From contig NZ_SGWX01000001.1 of the NCBI RefSeq assembly GCF_004216535.1, positions 1,736,001 to 1,800,000 of the forward strand: 64,000 bases of DNA, read 5' to 3'. The notes beneath the pieces were generated by a model that worked only from the letters and a program-made list of their open reading frames with translations, ran no database searches and was not told the DNA's origin. This document shows positions 32,426-42,226 of this stretch, piece by piece (within the stretch, counting starts at the first letter, position 1; each line of letters begins with the position of its first letter). The translations under genes were made by a program, and so were the position numbers. This DNA is from Xylanimonas ulmi. GTDB taxonomy: Bacteria; Actinomycetota; Actinomycetes; Actinomycetales; Cellulomonadaceae.

Positions 32426-35215
32426 TCAGCGCCAGCCGGTCTCCGGGTCGGTGTCGGCGTCGTCGTGGTAGTCGGTCGCGGCCGCGGGCCGGTGGCCGTC
32501 GACGCCGTCGGCGTACCGGTCGGCGCCGCTCGGCTCCTCGTCCTGGTCGAAGACCTGCTGCGGCTCGCCGCGCAGCAGCGCGAGCGCCGCGGGCAGGTCG
32601 TCGGGCTGGACCAGCACCTCGCGCGCCTTGGACCCCTCGGACGGGCCGACGATCTCACGCGACTCGAGCAGGTCCATGAGGCGACCGGCCTTGGCGAAGC
32701 CGACGCGCAGCTTGCGCTGGAGCATCGACGTCGAGCCGAACTGGGTCGTGACCACGAGCTCGGCGGCCTGCAGCAGCACGTCGAGGTCGTCGCCGATGTC
32801 GTCGTCGACTTGCTTCTTGGCGCTGGCGGGCGCGACCACGTCGACCCGGTAGACGGGCTTGAGCTGCGCCTTGACGTGCTCGACGATGGCGTGCACCTCG
32901 GACTCGCTGACCCAGGCGCCCTGCACGCGCATGGGCTTGGCGGCGCCCATGGGCAGGAACAGGGCGTCGCCCTGGCCGATGAGCTTCTCGGCGCCCGGCT
33001 GGTCCAGCACGACGCGCGAGTCGGCGAGCGACGACGTCGCGAACGCCAGACGCGAGGGCACGTTGGCCTTGATCAGGCCCGTGACGACGTCGACCGACGG
33101 GCGCTGCGTGGCCAGGACCAGGTGGATGCCCGCGGCGCGCGCGAGCTGGGTGATGCGCTGGATCGACGCCTCGACGTCGCGCGGGGCGACCATCATGAGG
33201 TCGGCGAGCTCGTCGACCACCACGAGCAGGTACGGGTAGGTCGCGATCTTGCGCTCCGAGCCGGGCAGCGGCTTGACCTTGCCGGCGCGCACCGCGGCGT
33301 TGAAGTCGTCGATGTGCTTGTAGCCGAACGCGGCGAGGTCGTCGTAGCGCGCGTCCATCTCCCGCACCACCCACTCCAGCGCCTCCGCGGCCTTCTTGGG
33401 GCTGGTGATGATGGGGGTGATCAGGTGCGGGATGCCCTCGTAGATCGTCAGCTCGACGCGCTTGGGGTCCACGAGCACCAGGCGGACCTGCTCGGGCGTC
33501 GAGCGCATCATGATCGAGACGATCATCGAGTTGATGAAGCTCGACTTGCCCGCGCCCGTGGCGCCCGCGACGAGGATGTGCGGCATCTTCGCGAGGTTCG
33601 CGACGACGAACCCGCCCTCGACGTCCTTGCCGATGCCGACGACCATGGGGTGCTCGGTGCGCCGCGCGGCGCCCGAGCGCAGCACGTCGCCCAGCACGAC
33701 GATCTCGCGGTCGGTGTTGGGGATCTCGATGCCGATCGCCGACTTGCCGGGGATGGGCGCGAGGATGCGCACGTCGGCCGAGGCGACGGCGTAGGCGATG
33801 TTGTTGGACAGCGACGTGATGCGCTCGACCTTGACCTTGGGCCCGACCTCGACCTCGTAGCGCGTGACCGTGGGGCCACGTGTGAAGCCCGTGACCGCGG
33901 CGTCGACCTCGAACTGCTCGAACACCCCGGTCAGCGCCTCGACGACGCGGTCGTTGGCGGCCGAGCGCGTCTTGTGCGGAGCGCCCTTGACCAGCAGCTC
34001 CTCGTCGGGCATGAGGTAGACCGTGTCGCCGCCCAGCATGGGCTGCACCGGGCGGCCCACGGGCGCGGGCGGCGGGGGTGGGGGCGTGACCTCGCGGCCC
34101 GCGGCCTCGTCGTGGTGGACCGCGGTGATGATCTCGGTGGCAGGGTTGGCCGTGGGGTTCGCCGCGGGCTTGGCGCCGCGGGTCGGCTTGCCCGCGCCGG
34201 GGCCCTTCTCCAGCAGCGCGGCCTTCTCGAACGCCTCGTCGCCGGCGAACCCGCCGTCGGGCTTGCCCACCTCGCGCCTCTCGGCGGCGCGCTCGGCGCG
34301 CGTCTTGCGGCGTCGTTTGGCGGGCGGGGCGTCGTCGCCGTCGTGCGCCGAGACACCGTCGGCGAGCTCCAGGCCGTCGCCGTCGGCGGGCTCCTCGCGG
34401 TGGTTGCCCGTGAGCCGGTCGTAGACGCCGCGCAGCCGGTCGGGGATGCGGTGCACGGGCGTCGCGGTGATGACCAGGAGCGCGAAGAAGCCCAGCAGCA
34501 GGAAGATCGGCACCGCGACGGGCGCGGTGACACCGGCGACCACGGGCGTCGCCACGAGGTAGCCGACAATCCCGCCAGCGCCGCGCAACCCGGCGAACCC
34601 GTCGCTCGGGCTCGGCCCCCCGGCCGAGATCGCCACGAGCGCGCACACGCTCACGACCATCAGCGAGACCCCGATCGCGACGCGCGAGTTCGACTGCGCC
34701 CGCTCGGGGTGGCGCATGACGCGCACGCCGAGCCACAGCAGCAGCACGGGCACAGCGACGCCCGCGGCGCCGAACGTGCCCGCCACGACGGCGTGCACCG
34801 CGTCGCCGAACACTCCGGGAATGCCCCACCACTCGCGCGCGGCCACCACGATGGCCAGCGCGAGCAGGAGGAAGGCGACGCCGTCACGGCGGTGCTCGGG
34901 TTCCAGGTCTCTCGCTCCTCGGAAGATCGTGCGGACGGCGCCCCCGACGCCGTGGGCGACGCCGAGCCACACGGCGCGCACCGCGCGCACGGGCCAGGAC
35001 CGGCGCGCTGGCGCCGGCGGCCGCTTGGACGCGGGCCTCTTGGCCGGCGGACGGCTGGCGGACTGCCGCGTCGCGGCGCCGCGCGCCTTGGTCGCCGCGC
35101 CCGGCGACCGCACGACGGCGGTGCGCGCCGAAGCGCCCGGCTGTCGGGACGTCGCGGCGCGCGACGTCCCCGCCGAGCCCTTCGCCGTCCGCGTGGGGGG
35201 TGTCCGGGTCGCCAT
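32426..35215 (-). CDS. ftsK: DNA translocase FtsK/SpoIIIE
   Basis: Septum-bound ATP-driven DNA pump that clears chromosome termini at division, 929 residues. Basic Pro/Ala-rich start (1-90), four to five membrane helices (about 115-280), and a charged linker to about 400. The motor domain then shows Walker A GATGAGKSSF near 550-558 and Walker B YLLVVVDELADLMM. QRPSVDVVTGLIKANVPSRLAFAT follows, and a C-terminal gamma winged-helix domain (LQRKLRVGFAKAGRLMDLLE) reads KOPS. ATG 35215 lies 9 nt after a TACCGT box, giving a near-leaderless start. A short acidic tail ends the protein. Confidence 0.95.
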   Translation of the reverse strand: MATRTPPTRTAKGSAGTSRAATSRQPGASARTAVVRSPGAATKARGAATRQSASRPPAKRPASKRPPAPARRSWPVRAVRAVWLGVAHGVGGAVRTIFRGARDLEPEHRRDGVAFLLLALAIVVAAREWWGIPGVFGDAVHAVVAGTFGAAGVAVPVLLLWLGVRVMRHPERAQSNSRVAIGVSLMVVSVCALVAISAGGPSPSDGFAGLRGAGGIVGYLVATPVVAGVTAPVAVPIFLLLGFFALLVITATPVHRIPDRLRGVYDRLTGNHREEPADGDGLELADGVSAHDGDDAPPAKRRRKTRAERAAERREVGKPDGGFAGDEAFEKAALLEKGPGAGKPTRGAKPAANPTANPATEIITAVHHDEAAGREVTPPPPPPAPVGRPVQPMLGGDTVYLMPDEELLVKGAPHKTRSAANDRVVEALTGVFEQFEVDAAVTGFTRGPTVTRYEVEVGPKVKVERITSLSNNIAYAVASADVRILAPIPGKSAIGIEIPNTDREIVVLGDVLRSGAARRTEHPMVVGIGKDVEGGFVVANLAKMPHILVAGATGAGKSSFINSMIVSIMMRSTPEQVRLVLVDPKRVELTIYEGIPHLITPIITSPKKAAEALEWVVREMDARYDDLAAFGYKHIDDFNAAVRAGKVKPLPGSERKIATYPYLLVVVDELADLMMVAPRDVEASIQRITQLARAAGIHLVLATQRPSVDVVTGLIKANVPSRLAFATSSLADSRVVLDQPGAEKLIGQGDALFLPMGAAKPMRVQGAWVSESEVHAIVEHVKAQLKPVYRVDVVAPASAKKQVDDDIGDDLDVLLQAAELVVTTQFGSTSMLQRKLRVGFAKAGRLMDLLESREIVGPSEGSKAREVLVQPDDLPAALALLRGEPQQVFDQDEEPSGADRYADGVDGHRPAAATDYHDDADTDPETGWR

Positions 35216-35461
35216 AGTGCCCCCACGGTATCGAGCGCGGGTGACGGCAGGCGGCATCGACACGGCTCGGAGGGCCACCGGGCGGACCGCGGGGCGGACG
35301 CCGGGCGAGCGGCCGGCGAGCGGCCGGGCGGGCCGACGCCGCCCCTCGGCTCGCGACAGGAGGCGCTCACGGGTCATCCACCAGAGTTGTCGGCGCTGAC
35401 GGCCATGGCACGATGCGACCATCGCCGCGCACCGGCACGGGGCACGAGACGAAGGGGCGCG

Positions 35462-36307
35462 ATGCGCGAGTTGAGGCAGGTCGCCACCGGGGTCTGGGTC
35501 GCGACCGCGCAGGTCTGGACGTCGAACACCGTCGTCGTGGTCGACGACGACGGCGCCGCGCTCGTCGTCGACCCGGGCATCACTCGCGCGGAGGTCGACG
35601 GGCTCGTCGCGGCGGTCGAGGCCCACGGGTGGCGCGTGGTCGCCGGCCTGTCGACGCACCCGCACTGGGACCACGTGCTGTGGTCACCGGCCTGGGGCGC
35701 CGCGCCGCGGTTCGCGGCGCCACGCGCGATCGCAGCGCTGGCGGGCGATGTCGAGCGCGGATGGGCCGAGGCGTCCGCGACCGCGCCTGGGCACGACCGC
35801 GCGCTGTTCGGCGCGCTGACCCCGCTTCCGACGGCGGACGGCGCCCCGCTCGGCTCCCCGGTCCCGCTCGGCTCCCCGGTCCCGCTCGGCCCGCCGGCGC
35901 CGCGCGGCTGCCGGGTCGTGACGCACGACGCGCACGCGCCCGGGCACCTGGCGCTCGTGACGCGTGGCGTGCTCGTGGCGGGCGACATGCTCTCGGACGT
36001 CGAGGTGCCGCTGCTCGACGTCGGGCCGGGCGGGGACGGCGCACGCGCACCGCGGGACCCGGTCGCCGACTACCGCGCGGCGCTCGACGCGCTGGAGCGC
36101 GCTGTCGAGGAGTGCGAGGTGGACGTGCTCGTCCCCGGGCACGGGGCGGTGGCCGTCGGGCGCGAGGCGATCGCGCGGCGGTTCGCCGACGACCGCGCGT
36201 ACCTGCGCGACCCCGACGGGTCGAGGGACCCGCGGCTGGCCGACGCGTGGGTCGCGGGCGAGCACGCCGCCCAGGTCGCCTTCCTGCGCTCGCGCGCCAC
36301 GGGGTGA
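35462..36307 (+). CDS. MBL-fold metallo-hydrolase
   Basis: A 281-residue metallo-beta-lactamase-fold hydrolase. The metal motif is THPHWDHVLW, with further ligands in DAHAPGHLALV, GDMLSDVEVP and VLVPGHGAV. Family members hydrolyse thioesters, lactones, phosphoesters or quorum signals, and the substrate cannot be told here. A proline-rich repeat (PLGSPVPLGSPVPLGPPAP), encoded by an 18-base tandem duplication, sits in a loop near residue 130. ATG 35462 has GAAGGGG 4 nt upstream. It is a single gene diverging from ftsK. Confidence 0.85.
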   Translation: MRELRQVATGVWVATAQVWTSNTVVVVDDDGAALVVDPGITRAEVDGLVAAVEAHGWRVVAGLSTHPHWDHVLWSPAWGAAPRFAAPRAIAALAGDVERGWAEASATAPGHDRALFGALTPLPTADGAPLGSPVPLGSPVPLGPPAPRGCRVVTHDAHAPGHLALVTRGVLVAGDMLSDVEVPLLDVGPGGDGARAPRDPVADYRAALDALERAVEECEVDVLVPGHGAVAVGREAIARRFADDRAYLRDPDGSRDPRLADAWVAGEHAAQVAFLRSRATG

Positions 36308-36380
36308 CGGGCCGCGGGGTGAGGGCCCGCGAGGTGAGGGACCGCCGCACGGAGACGCACGCCGCAGGGCGCGGGATCGT

Positions 36381-37097
36381 TCAGCGGGCGGCCGAGGGCC
36401 ACGCCGCCTGACGGGCGGCGACGGCGCGGACCACGCGCGCCCAGAGCGCGAAGGCGGCGAGGGTCGCGGCGGTGGCGCCGAGGTCGGCCGCCACGTCGAG
36501 GCGCGACGCGGTCTGAGCGCCGAACGCCTCGACGTTGCCCAGCAGCATCGCAGCGAGCCAGCAGCCCCACCAGAGCCCGAGCGTGGCCCGAGGGCGCACA
36601 CCCGTCCCGGCGGCGACGTCGCGCACGACCTGGTAGGGGAACCAGAGGTTGACGATCGGGACCACCCACCCCAGCCAGACCCAGACGCCGCCGCGCACGT
36701 GACCGACCTCAGATGCGGCCTGCGCGAACGCCCGGGCGGCCGACAGCCACCCACATGTGACGACAAAGGCCCCGACCTGGGCGAGGACCACCAGGAGTCC
36801 CGTGACGTCGACGGCGGTCGTGCCGGCCGCAGGGCCGCCGCCCGCGCGTCCGCTCGCCGCCGAAGCGGCCGCGTGGAGCGTCGCGAGCAGGAGCGCGACC
36901 TGCGCCAGCGTGACCGCCGCCGCGATCGCGACCGTCGCTGTGGCGAGCCGGGTCGGCGCCTGCGGCAGCACCGGGGTCCGGCGCGGCTGGTAGCCCCGGA
37001 AGGCGGGCACATCGCGTGCGTCCGGGCCCGCGCGCAGCGCCGGCCCGGGCGACGGCGACGGCGGTGTCAGATGCGGGACGCGCGGTTGCTCGGTCAT
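36381..37097 (-). CDS. DUF4328 domain membrane protein
   Basis: A 238-residue protein with a proline-rich cytoplasmic start (about 45 residues) and around six membrane helices. The motif WVWLGWVVPIVNLWFPYQVVRDV is the DUF4328 signature seen in many actinobacterial membrane proteins of unknown role. No catalytic residues are apparent. It lies downstream of rnj on the same strand but is separated from it by a strong hairpin terminator, so it is probably transcribed independently. Confidence 0.75.
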   Translation of the reverse strand: MTEQPRVPHLTPPSPSPGPALRAGPDARDVPAFRGYQPRRTPVLPQAPTRLATATVAIAAAVTLAQVALLLATLHAAASAASGRAGGGPAAGTTAVDVTGLLVVLAQVGAFVVTCGWLSAARAFAQAASEVGHVRGGVWVWLGWVVPIVNLWFPYQVVRDVAAGTGVRPRATLGLWWGCWLAAMLLGNVEAFGAQTASRLDVAADLGATAATLAAFALWARVVRAVAARQAAWPSAAR

Positions 37098-37168
37098 CAG
37101 GGCCCTTCAGGTCGGCGAACGCGCGCCACGCTACGGCGGGCGAGGCCGTGCCCGAGGGCAAACGATCA

Positions 37169-37200
37169 GCGCCGGCCGGTGAGCGATCACCGGCCGGCGC
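37169..37200 (-). terminator. Strong hairpin terminator after rnj
   Basis: A perfect 14-bp GC-rich stem (GCGCCGGCCGGTGA) with a 4-nt loop, TCGC in the minus-strand RNA, 16 bases beyond the rnj stop. No U-run follows, as is common for actinobacterial terminators. Confidence 0.7.
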
Positions 37201-37215
37201 CAGGCTCGCTAAGGC

Positions 37216-38901
37216 TCAGGCCTCGACGACGACCGGGACGATCATCGGGCGGCGCCGCAGCCGGCGGTTGACCCATTGGCCGATCACGCGGCGCATGATC
37301 TGCTGGAGCTGGTAGGTGTCGGTCGCGCCCGCCGTGATGGCGTCCTCCAACGCCTTGACCACCTCGGGGCGGATCTCGTCGAACACCGCGGCGTCCTCCG
37401 CCATGCCGCGCACCAGGATCTGGGGGCCCGCCAGCACCTTGCCGGTCGCGGAGTCGACCACGGCGAAGACCGAGACGAAGCCCTCCTCGCCGAGGATGCG
37501 ACGGTCCTTGAGCTCGGCCTCGGTGATCTCGCCGACGCTCGACCCGTCGACGTACACGTACCCGCACGGCACCGCGCCGACGACCGACGCCTTGCCGTCC
37601 ACGAGGTCGACGACGACGCCGTCCTCGGCGAGGACGACGCGCTCGGCGGGCACGCCGGTGCGCACCGCGAGCGCCCCGTTGGCCACCAGGTGGCGGACCT
37701 CACCGTGCACCGGCATGACGTTCTTGGGCCGCAGCACGTTGTAGCAGTACAGGAGCTCGCCCGCGGACGCGTGCCCGGAGACGTGCACCTTGGCGTTGCC
37801 CGAATGGACCACGCGCGCGCCGAGCCGGGTCAGCCCGTTGATGACGCGGAACACCGAGTTCTCGTTCCCGGGGATGAGCGACGAGGCGAGGATGACGGTG
37901 TCGCCGTGGCCGACCCGCACCTGGTGGTCGCCGTTGGCCATGCGGCTGAGCGCGGCCATCGGCTCGCCCTGCGACCCGGTCGACATGTAGACGATCTGGT
38001 CGTCGGGCAGGTCGGCGGCCTTCTTGAGGTCGATCAGCACCCCGTCGGGCACCCGGAGGTATCCCAGGTCGGCGGCGATGGCCATATTGCGCACCATCGA
38101 GCGTCCGACGAGCGCGACTCGCCGCCCGTGGTTCTGGGCCGCGTTGAGCACCTGCTGCACGCGGTGCACGTGCGAGGCGAACGAGGCCACGATGATGCGC
38201 TTGTCGGCCTGCGCGAACACCGAGTCGAGCACGGGTCCGATCTCGACCTCGGGCGTGACGAAGCCGGGCACCTCGGCGTTGGTCGAGTCGACCATGAACA
38301 GGTCGACGCCCTGCTCCCCCAGCCGCGCGAACGCGCGCAGGTCGGTGATGCGCCCGTCGAGCGGGAGCTGGTCCATCTTGAAGTCGCCCGTGTGCAGCAC
38401 GGTGCCGGCGTCGGTCGTGACCGCCACGGCGAGCGCGTCCGGGATCGAGTGGTTGACGGCGACGAACTCGCACGAGAACACGCCGAACCGCTCGGTCTGC
38501 CCCTCCTTGACCGCGAGCGTGATGGGCGAGATCCGGTGCTCCTTGAGCTTCGCCTCAACGAAGGCGAGCGTGAGCTGCGATCCGACCAGCGGGATGTCGC
38601 GCTTGAGCCGCAGCAGGTAGGGCACGGCGCCGATGTGGTCCTCGTGCCCGTGCGTGAGCACGATCGCCTCGACGTCGTCCAGGCGGTCCTTGATGTAGTC
38701 GAAGTCCGGCAGGATCAGGTCGACGCCGGGCTGGTTGTCCTCGGGGAACAGCACGCCGCAGTCGATGATCAGCAGGCGGCCGGCGTATTCGAGCACGGCC
38801 ATGTTGCGGCCGACCTCGCCGAGGCCGCCGAGCGCGACGATCCGCAGGCCTCCCGCGCGCAGGGGCGGCGGCAGGGTCAGCTCAGGGTGTGGGTGGCTCA
38901 C
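37216..38901 (-). CDS. rnj: Ribonuclease J
   Basis: Zinc-dependent endo- and 5'-3' exoribonuclease for rRNA maturation and mRNA decay, 561 residues from this start. The beta-lactamase core has THGHEDHIGAVPYLL (H84, H86, D88, H89), then TGDFKMDQ and the beta-CASP region with STGSQGEPMAALSRMA and HVSGHASAGEL. The C-terminal domain ends at a basic patch (VNRRLRRRPMIVPVVVEA). GTG 38901 is preferred because GGAG sits 6 nt upstream; ATG 38913 has no Shine-Dalgarno sequence. It follows dapA by 71 bases, the usual actinobacterial dapA-rnj pair. Confidence 0.95.
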   Translation of the reverse strand: MSHPHPELTLPPPLRAGGLRIVALGGLGEVGRNMAVLEYAGRLLIIDCGVLFPEDNQPGVDLILPDFDYIKDRLDDVEAIVLTHGHEDHIGAVPYLLRLKRDIPLVGSQLTLAFVEAKLKEHRISPITLAVKEGQTERFGVFSCEFVAVNHSIPDALAVAVTTDAGTVLHTGDFKMDQLPLDGRITDLRAFARLGEQGVDLFMVDSTNAEVPGFVTPEVEIGPVLDSVFAQADKRIIVASFASHVHRVQQVLNAAQNHGRRVALVGRSMVRNMAIAADLGYLRVPDGVLIDLKKAADLPDDQIVYMSTGSQGEPMAALSRMANGDHQVRVGHGDTVILASSLIPGNENSVFRVINGLTRLGARVVHSGNAKVHVSGHASAGELLYCYNVLRPKNVMPVHGEVRHLVANGALAVRTGVPAERVVLAEDGVVVDLVDGKASVVGAVPCGYVYVDGSSVGEITEAELKDRRILGEEGFVSVFAVVDSATGKVLAGPQILVRGMAEDAAVFDEIRPEVVKALEDAITAGATDTYQLQQIMRRVIGQWVNRRLRRRPMIVPVVVEA

Positions 38902-38972
38902 GGGGAACTCCATCAAGACGTCGGGGTGTGAAGGGGTGGCCGGGGTCTGCCCGGCCGAGAGTCGTGGCGCGC

Positions 38973-39887
38973 TCAGGAGGTCGCGGCGAGCGCGCCCGCG
39001 TCGACCAGGCTCGCGCGCACCGCGGCGGCCTCGTCGTCGGACGCCGCCACGAGCGGCAGGCGGACCGTGCGGCCGGTCACGACGCCGAGCGCCTCGACCG
39101 CCGCCTTGGCCATGACGGCCTGGAAACCGGCGCCGTTGAGCGCGGTGATCGCGGGCAGCGCGGCGCGGAACGCCGCGAGCGCGCCGGCGGTGTCTCCGGC
39201 GTCCCAGGCCGCGACGGCCTGGGCGAAGGCGCCGGGCACGGCGTGCGCGGCGACCGAGACGACGCCGGCGCCGCCGTGGGCGAGGAAGGGCAGGAGCAGC
39301 GCGTCGTCGCCTGAGTACCAGGCCAGGCCGGTGCTCGCGGACAGGCCAGCCACGGCCGCCACGTCACCCGAAGCGTCCTTGGTCGCGACGATCAGCGGGT
39401 GGCGCGCGACGCGCTCGTACGCCTGCGCGCTCACGCGTACGCCGGTGCGTCCGGGGACGTCGTAGAGCATGACGGGCTTGCCGCCCGCGTCGGCGACGGT
39501 CTCGAAGTGCCGGGCCAGGCCCTCCTGCGACGGGCGCGAGTAGTAGGGCGAGACGACCAGGAGGCCGTCGGCCCCCGCCTGCGCGGCCTGCTGGGCCATG
39601 CGGGCCGCGTGCGCGGTGTCGTTCGACCCCGCTCCCGCGAGGACTGTGGCGCGGTCGCCGACCGCGTCGACGACGGCGGCGACGAGGTCCGCCTTCTCGG
39701 GCGCGTGCGTCGTCGGCGCCTCGCCCGTGGTGCCGTTCAGGACGATGCCGTCACAGCCGTGGTCCACCAGCCAGACCGCCAATCTGCGCGCGGCCTCCAG
39801 GTCCACTGTCCCGTCGGCCGCCATCGGGGTCACCATCGCGGTGAGAACGGCCCCGAAGGGGCGCGCGGGGTTTGACGTCAGAGCCAT
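38973..39887 (-). CDS. dapA: 4-hydroxy-tetrahydrodipicolinate synthase
   Basis: Condenses pyruvate with aspartate semialdehyde, the first committed step to lysine and diaminopimelate. The 304-residue TIM-barrel protein has the substrate loop LNGTTGEAPTTHAPEK, Y142 in LYDVPGRTGV and the Schiff-base lysine K170 in IVATKDASGD. The ATG at 39887 follows TACGGT by 6 nt, so the message is probably leaderless. DapB and DapF, later in the same pathway, are encoded elsewhere in this window. Confidence 0.96.
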   Translation of the reverse strand: MALTSNPARPFGAVLTAMVTPMAADGTVDLEAARRLAVWLVDHGCDGIVLNGTTGEAPTTHAPEKADLVAAVVDAVGDRATVLAGAGSNDTAHAARMAQQAAQAGADGLLVVSPYYSRPSQEGLARHFETVADAGGKPVMLYDVPGRTGVRVSAQAYERVARHPLIVATKDASGDVAAVAGLSASTGLAWYSGDDALLLPFLAHGGAGVVSVAAHAVPGAFAQAVAAWDAGDTAGALAAFRAALPAITALNGAGFQAVMAKAAVEALGVVTGRTVRLPLVAASDDEAAAVRASLVDAGALAATS

Positions 39888-39893
39888 GGGAAC

Positions 39894-39899
39894 ACCGTA
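39894..39899 (-). promoter_or_regulatory. Leaderless -10 box of dapA
   Basis: TACGGT on the minus strand, 6 nt before the ATG at 39887. Confidence 0.55.
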
Positions 39900-39963
39900 C
39901 CGGCCGAGACACGTGGGCTCCCGCCACGCGGCGACGTGAGCCGCGACGCGGCATGCTCGGAGC

Positions 39964-41433
39964 ATGGTCACCGCGCTGTCCCCCGCTCTCGTCTCCCACC
40001 TGCCCACAGGTCTGCTGGTCGACGGGCACTGGGGCCCGGCGACCGGCGGCCGCACGTTCGAGGTCGCCGACCCCGCAACCGGGGATGTGCTGTTCGACGT
40101 CGCCGACGCCGCCCCCGAGGACGCCCGCCGCGCCCTGGCCGCCGCGCACGACGCCGCGCCGGCCTGGCGCGCCACCCCGCCGCGCGAGCGCGGCGAGCTG
40201 CTGCGCGCCGTCTACGAACGCCTGGTCGCGCGCGCCGACGACGTCGCCGCGCTCATCACCGCCGAGTCCGGCAAGACCCGCGCCGAGGCGCGGGCCGAGG
40301 CGCTCTACGGCGCCGACTTCCTGCGCTGGTACGCCGAGGAGGCCGTGCGCCTGCCCGGGCTCGCGCGCACCGCGCCCGGCGGCGCCAACCGCCAGCTCGT
40401 CCACCGCCGTCCGATCGGGCCGGCGCTGCTGATCACCCCGTGGAACTTCCCGCTGGCCATGGCGACCCGCAAGATCGGCCCGGCGCTCGCCGCCGGGTGC
40501 TGCGTCGTCGTCAAGCCGGCCCACCTGGCCCCGCTGACGACGATGCTCGTGGCCGAGGTGCTGCGCTCCGAGCTGGAGGAGCGCGGGCTGCCGGCCGGCG
40601 TCGTCAACGTCGTGCCGACGTCGCGCTCCGCCGCGGCGACCTCGCCGCTGCTGGCCGACCCGCGTCTGCGCAAGCTCTCGTTCACCGGCTCGACCGCCGT
40701 GGGCCGCTCGCTGCTCGAACAGGCCGCCGCCCAGGTGCTCGGGGTGTCGATGGAGCTCGGCGGCAACGCGCCGTTCATCGTCATGCCCGACGCCGACCTC
40801 GACGCCGCGATCGAGGGCGCCATGGTGGCCAAGCTGCGCAACGCCGGGCAGTCGTGCGTCGCGGCCAACCGGTTCCTCGTGCACGACTCGCTCGCGCGCC
40901 AGTTCGCGCGGCGCCTCGCCGAGCGGTTCGACGCGCTGCGGCTGGGTCCCGGCGCCGACGATGGCGTCGACCTCGGCCCGCTCATCGACCCCGCCGCGGT
41001 GGAGAAGGTCGACGCGCTGGTCGCCGATGCGACCGCGCGCGGCGCGCAGGTGCTCGCCGGGGGCGAGCGGCTGGCGCGTCCGGGCTCGTTCTACCGGCCG
41101 ACGGTGCTGACGGGCGTGGGACCCGACGCGCGCGTGGCGCGTGAGGAGGTCTTCGGCCCGGTGGCGCCCGTCATCGCGTTCGCCGACGACGACGAGGCGA
41201 TCGCGCTGGCCAACGACACCGAGTACGGGCTCGCGGCCTACGCGTACACGACGTCATTGGCGCGCGCGGCGCGGCTGGGCGACGAGCTCGAGGCCGGGAT
41301 GATCGGCCTCAACCGCGGCATGGTCTCCGACGCGAGCGCGCCGTTCGGCGGGCTCAAGCAGTCGGGCCTCGGACGCGAGGGCGGCGAGGCGGGCGTCGAG
41401 GAGTACCTCGAGACGGTCTACGTGGCCCTCTGA
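39964..41433 (+). CDS. gabD: NAD(P)-dependent succinate-semialdehyde dehydrogenase family protein
   Basis: Aldehyde dehydrogenase of 489 residues, closest in pattern to succinate-semialdehyde dehydrogenases, which oxidise the product of GABA breakdown to succinate. The NAD-site motif ITPWNFPLAM, catalytic E264 (MELGGNAPF) and nucleophile C298 (NAGQSCVAANRF) are present. The C-terminal APFGGLKQSGLGREGGEAGVEEYLE motif is typical of GabD. No GABA aminotransferase is adjacent, so the true substrate is inferred. ATG 39964 follows CATGCT by 6 nt. Confidence 0.85.
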   Translation: MVTALSPALVSHLPTGLLVDGHWGPATGGRTFEVADPATGDVLFDVADAAPEDARRALAAAHDAAPAWRATPPRERGELLRAVYERLVARADDVAALITAESGKTRAEARAEALYGADFLRWYAEEAVRLPGLARTAPGGANRQLVHRRPIGPALLITPWNFPLAMATRKIGPALAAGCCVVVKPAHLAPLTTMLVAEVLRSELEERGLPAGVVNVVPTSRSAAATSPLLADPRLRKLSFTGSTAVGRSLLEQAAAQVLGVSMELGGNAPFIVMPDADLDAAIEGAMVAKLRNAGQSCVAANRFLVHDSLARQFARRLAERFDALRLGPGADDGVDLGPLIDPAAVEKVDALVADATARGAQVLAGGERLARPGSFYRPTVLTGVGPDARVAREEVFGPVAPVIAFADDDEAIALANDTEYGLAAYAYTTSLARAARLGDELEAGMIGLNRGMVSDASAPFGGLKQSGLGREGGEAGVEEYLETVYVAL

Positions 41434-41506
41434 CGCCCACCGCGGCGCGGACCACGCGCTGCGCGACGAGACGGCGTTGTCCCCTCGGCGCGGGGCGTGG
41501 TTGGGT

Positions 41507-42226
41507 GTGCCGGTGGCACGCATCCCACCGAGTCCCGCCGTGCGCGCGGCGACGCGCCAGGGGCTGTCGGTCGCGATCGCGACGGGGCTGTACGGCGTCT
41601 CGTTCGGGGCGCTCTCGGTGGCCGCCGGGATCGGTGTGCTGCCCACCATGGCGCTGAGCCTGCTGCTGTTCTCGGGCGGCTCCCAGTTCGCGCTCGTCGG
41701 CGTCGTCGGGGCGGGCGGGTCGCCCGTGGCGGCCGTCGCGACCGCGGCCCTGTTGGGCGCCCGCAACACCCTCTACGGCGCGGTGGTCACGCCGCTGCTC
41801 GGCGTGCGCGGGCCGCGGCGCGCGCTCGCGGCGCAGCTCACCATCGACGAGTCGACCGCGGTCGCCGCCGCCCAGGCCGACCGGCGCGCCGCGCGCGCCG
41901 GGTTCTGGGTCACCGGAGTGGGCGTGTTCGCGCTGTGGAACGCGTTCACTCTGCTCGGCGCCCTGGCGGGGCACGCGATGGGCGACCCGCGCGCGTGGGG
42001 CCTCGACGCGGCGGCGGCTGCGGCCTTCCTGGCGCTGGTGTGGCCGCGGCTCGCCTCGCGCGCGACCCAGGTCGTGGCGGGCGTCGCCGTCCTCGTGTCG
42101 GTCGCGCTCATCCCCGTGGCGCCGTCGGGCATCCCGGTGCTCGCCGCGGCGGCGTCGGCGATCGTCGTCGGCTGGGTGGCCGGGCCGCGCGCCACGGCGC
42201 CCGCGAGCGAGCGGGCGGGCGCATGA
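41507..42226 (+). CDS. azlC: AzlC family branched-chain amino-acid exporter, large subunit
   Basis: Membrane protein of about 239 residues with the AzlC opening RQGLSVAIATGLYGVSFGALSVAAG, then ALSLLLFSGGSQFALVG and the LLGARNTLYG motif. It has six or more membrane helices. With AzlD it forms a two-part exporter for branched-chain or related amino acids. GTG 41507 is chosen; GTG 41513 and TTG 41477 are other options. Its TGA overlaps the azlD ATG (ATGA), typical for this pair. Confidence 0.9.
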   Translation: MPVARIPPSPAVRAATRQGLSVAIATGLYGVSFGALSVAAGIGVLPTMALSLLLFSGGSQFALVGVVGAGGSPVAAVATAALLGARNTLYGAVVTPLLGVRGPRRALAAQLTIDESTAVAAAQADRRAARAGFWVTGVGVFALWNAFTLLGALAGHAMGDPRAWGLDAAAAAAFLALVWPRLASRATQVVAGVAVLVSVALIPVAPSGIPVLAAAASAIVVGWVAGPRATAPASERAGA